From a bacterium (GTDB lineage: Bacteria > Elusimicrobiota > Elusimicrobia > Elusimicrobiales > UBA9959), in assembly GCA_021845705.1 (NCBI GenBank), contig JAJZVJ010000132.1, positions 1 through 6,861 on the forward strand: a stretch of DNA of 6,861 nucleotides, read 5' to 3'. A program made the translations under genes and the position numbers. Position 1 is the stretch's first letter, and the number at the start of each line of letters is the position of its first letter. The notes under the pieces were generated by a model, which saw only the letters and a list, made by a program, of their open reading frames with translations, did no database searches and was not told the DNA's origin. Shown here in pieces: positions 6,189-6,861 of the stretch.

Positions 6189-6861
6189 ATGAACTTCAGA
6201 AAAAGACATTTCGCATTTGTTTTAGCGGTTCTGTCCCTGGGCCTCGGCGCCTGCGCCTCCTCCCCAAGGATAGAGATAGCTCTCAAACGGGCCCATCTGA
6301 CCTCGCAGCAGGCTTATTATGTTCCCGCCGGGCAGTTCAAAACCGTGGAATTCGCCCCGCCCCCCGCGCCGGAGTCCGAAGCCCAGCGGCAGGACCTGGC
6401 CGCCATCCTGGCCTGGCAGAACAAGCGCAGCGGGGCCGATTGCGCGAAAGCCGCCCTTACCGCCAAGTTCAACTACGATTTCTTCTGGGGCGACAAAAGC
6501 CCTTTCCCCCGGCCGCTGCCGGAAGAGGTTAATAAATTCTTCGACCGCGTGGCCACGGACCTGGACACCGCCACTAACGATATGAAAGGGCGCTACCAGC
6601 GGCCCAGGCCGTTCAAAATGTATCCCGATCAGGCGCGGCCCTGCATCCATAAAAGTTCCGGCTACTCTTACCCGAGCGGCCACGCCACTTTTTCGCGCGT
6701 GTTCGCGGACGTGCTGGGCGACATCGTTCCGGAGAGGAAGGCCGGTTTTCTGGCAAAGGCCGACGAGGTGGCCCTGGACCGGGTGATAGGCGGCGTGCAT
6801 TATCCCTCGGACATAGAGGCTGGGAAAGCGTTCGGCGACCTGTACCACGCCGACCTGCTTA
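6189..6861 (+). CDS. PAP2-family (class A acid phosphatase-like) lipoprotein, 224 N-terminal residues (cut by the window edge)
   Basis: The frame opens at ATG 6189, fixed by an in-frame stop two codons upstream, and runs off the right edge. Residues 1-21 form a signal peptide (basic MNFRKRH, then a hydrophobic stretch) ending in the lipobox LGAC, with Cys22 as the likely lipidated residue. The mature protein should therefore be a periplasmic, membrane-anchored lipoprotein. The three-part phosphatase signature of the PAP2/vanadium haloperoxidase superfamily is present: K-x6-RP (Lys133, Arg140, Pro141), PSGH (162-165, with His165), and R-x5-H-x3-D (Arg198, His204 as the phosphorylated nucleophile, Asp208). 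The YSYPSGHAT context resembles class A nonspecific acid phosphatases (PhoN type). It probably releases phosphate from organic phosphomonoesters outside the cytoplasm, though a lipid-phosphate substrate is not excluded. Only a short C-terminal tail is likely missing. It is transcribed away from the peptidase gene. Confidence 0.92.
   Translation, partial: MNFRKRHFAFVLAVLSLGLGACASSPRIEIALKRAHLTSQQAYYVPAGQFKTVEFAPPPAPESEAQRQDLAAILAWQNKRSGADCAKAALTAKFNYDFFWGDKSPFPRPLPEEVNKFFDRVATDLDTATNDMKGRYQRPRPFKMYPDQARPCIHKSSGYSYPSGHATFSRVFADVLGDIVPERKAGFLAKADEVALDRVIGGVHYPSDIEAGKAFGDLYHADLL

Noticed and set aside
6222..6848. A 208-codon minus-strand frame opposite the phosphatase gene
   Set aside because: The plus strand carries a signal peptide with lipobox and all three PAP2 motifs; the opposite frame has no such features.

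Overview
The window holds seven protein genes, none of them mobile or phage-like, in a dense bacterial layout. The two end genes run off the window. By eye the GC content is somewhat under 60 percent, yet the genes use ATA isoleucine codons freely. Two genes appear to lack a ribosome binding site. One gene encodes a lipoprotein with a lipobox and another a periplasm-facing sensor kinase, which points to a diderm bacterium. Composition and gene style recall uncultured Elusimicrobiota-like genomes, but that is inference and no marker gene is present.

Positions 1-4094 (minus strand) form one apparent transcription unit. In order of transcription it encodes a REC-HD-GYP response regulator (a likely cyclic-di-GMP phosphodiesterase), a 12-helix MFS transporter whose start overlaps the previous stop by 4 bp, an OmpR/PhoB-type regulator with a degraded receiver domain, and a membrane histidine kinase cut by the window edge just after its phospho-accepting histidine. 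An extended -10 promoter candidate precedes the unit at about 4131-4139. The grouping suggests a signalling module that couples an outside cue to c-di-GMP turnover, transport and transcription. The cue and the transported substrate cannot be read from the sequence.

Positions 4171-6032 (minus strand) carry a small class I SAM-dependent methyltransferase and, upstream of it, an M20-family PepT-like metallopeptidase. A 104-bp gap separates them, so they may or may not share a transcript.

Positions 6033-6188 form a divergent intergenic region. Promoter -10 elements on both strands sit exactly 6 nt from the flanking start codons, so both the peptidase and the rightward gene may be transcribed as leaderless mRNAs. 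From 6189 to the right edge runs a PAP2-type (class A acid phosphatase-like) lipoprotein gene whose 3' end is outside the window.

I saw no RNA gene, CRISPR array, insertion sequence or integration site. The most interesting points are the paired leaderless promoters, the receiver domain that lost its metal-binding pair while sitting beside a kinase, and the tight coupling of an HD-GYP protein to a transporter. None of these amounts to a clearly new system.
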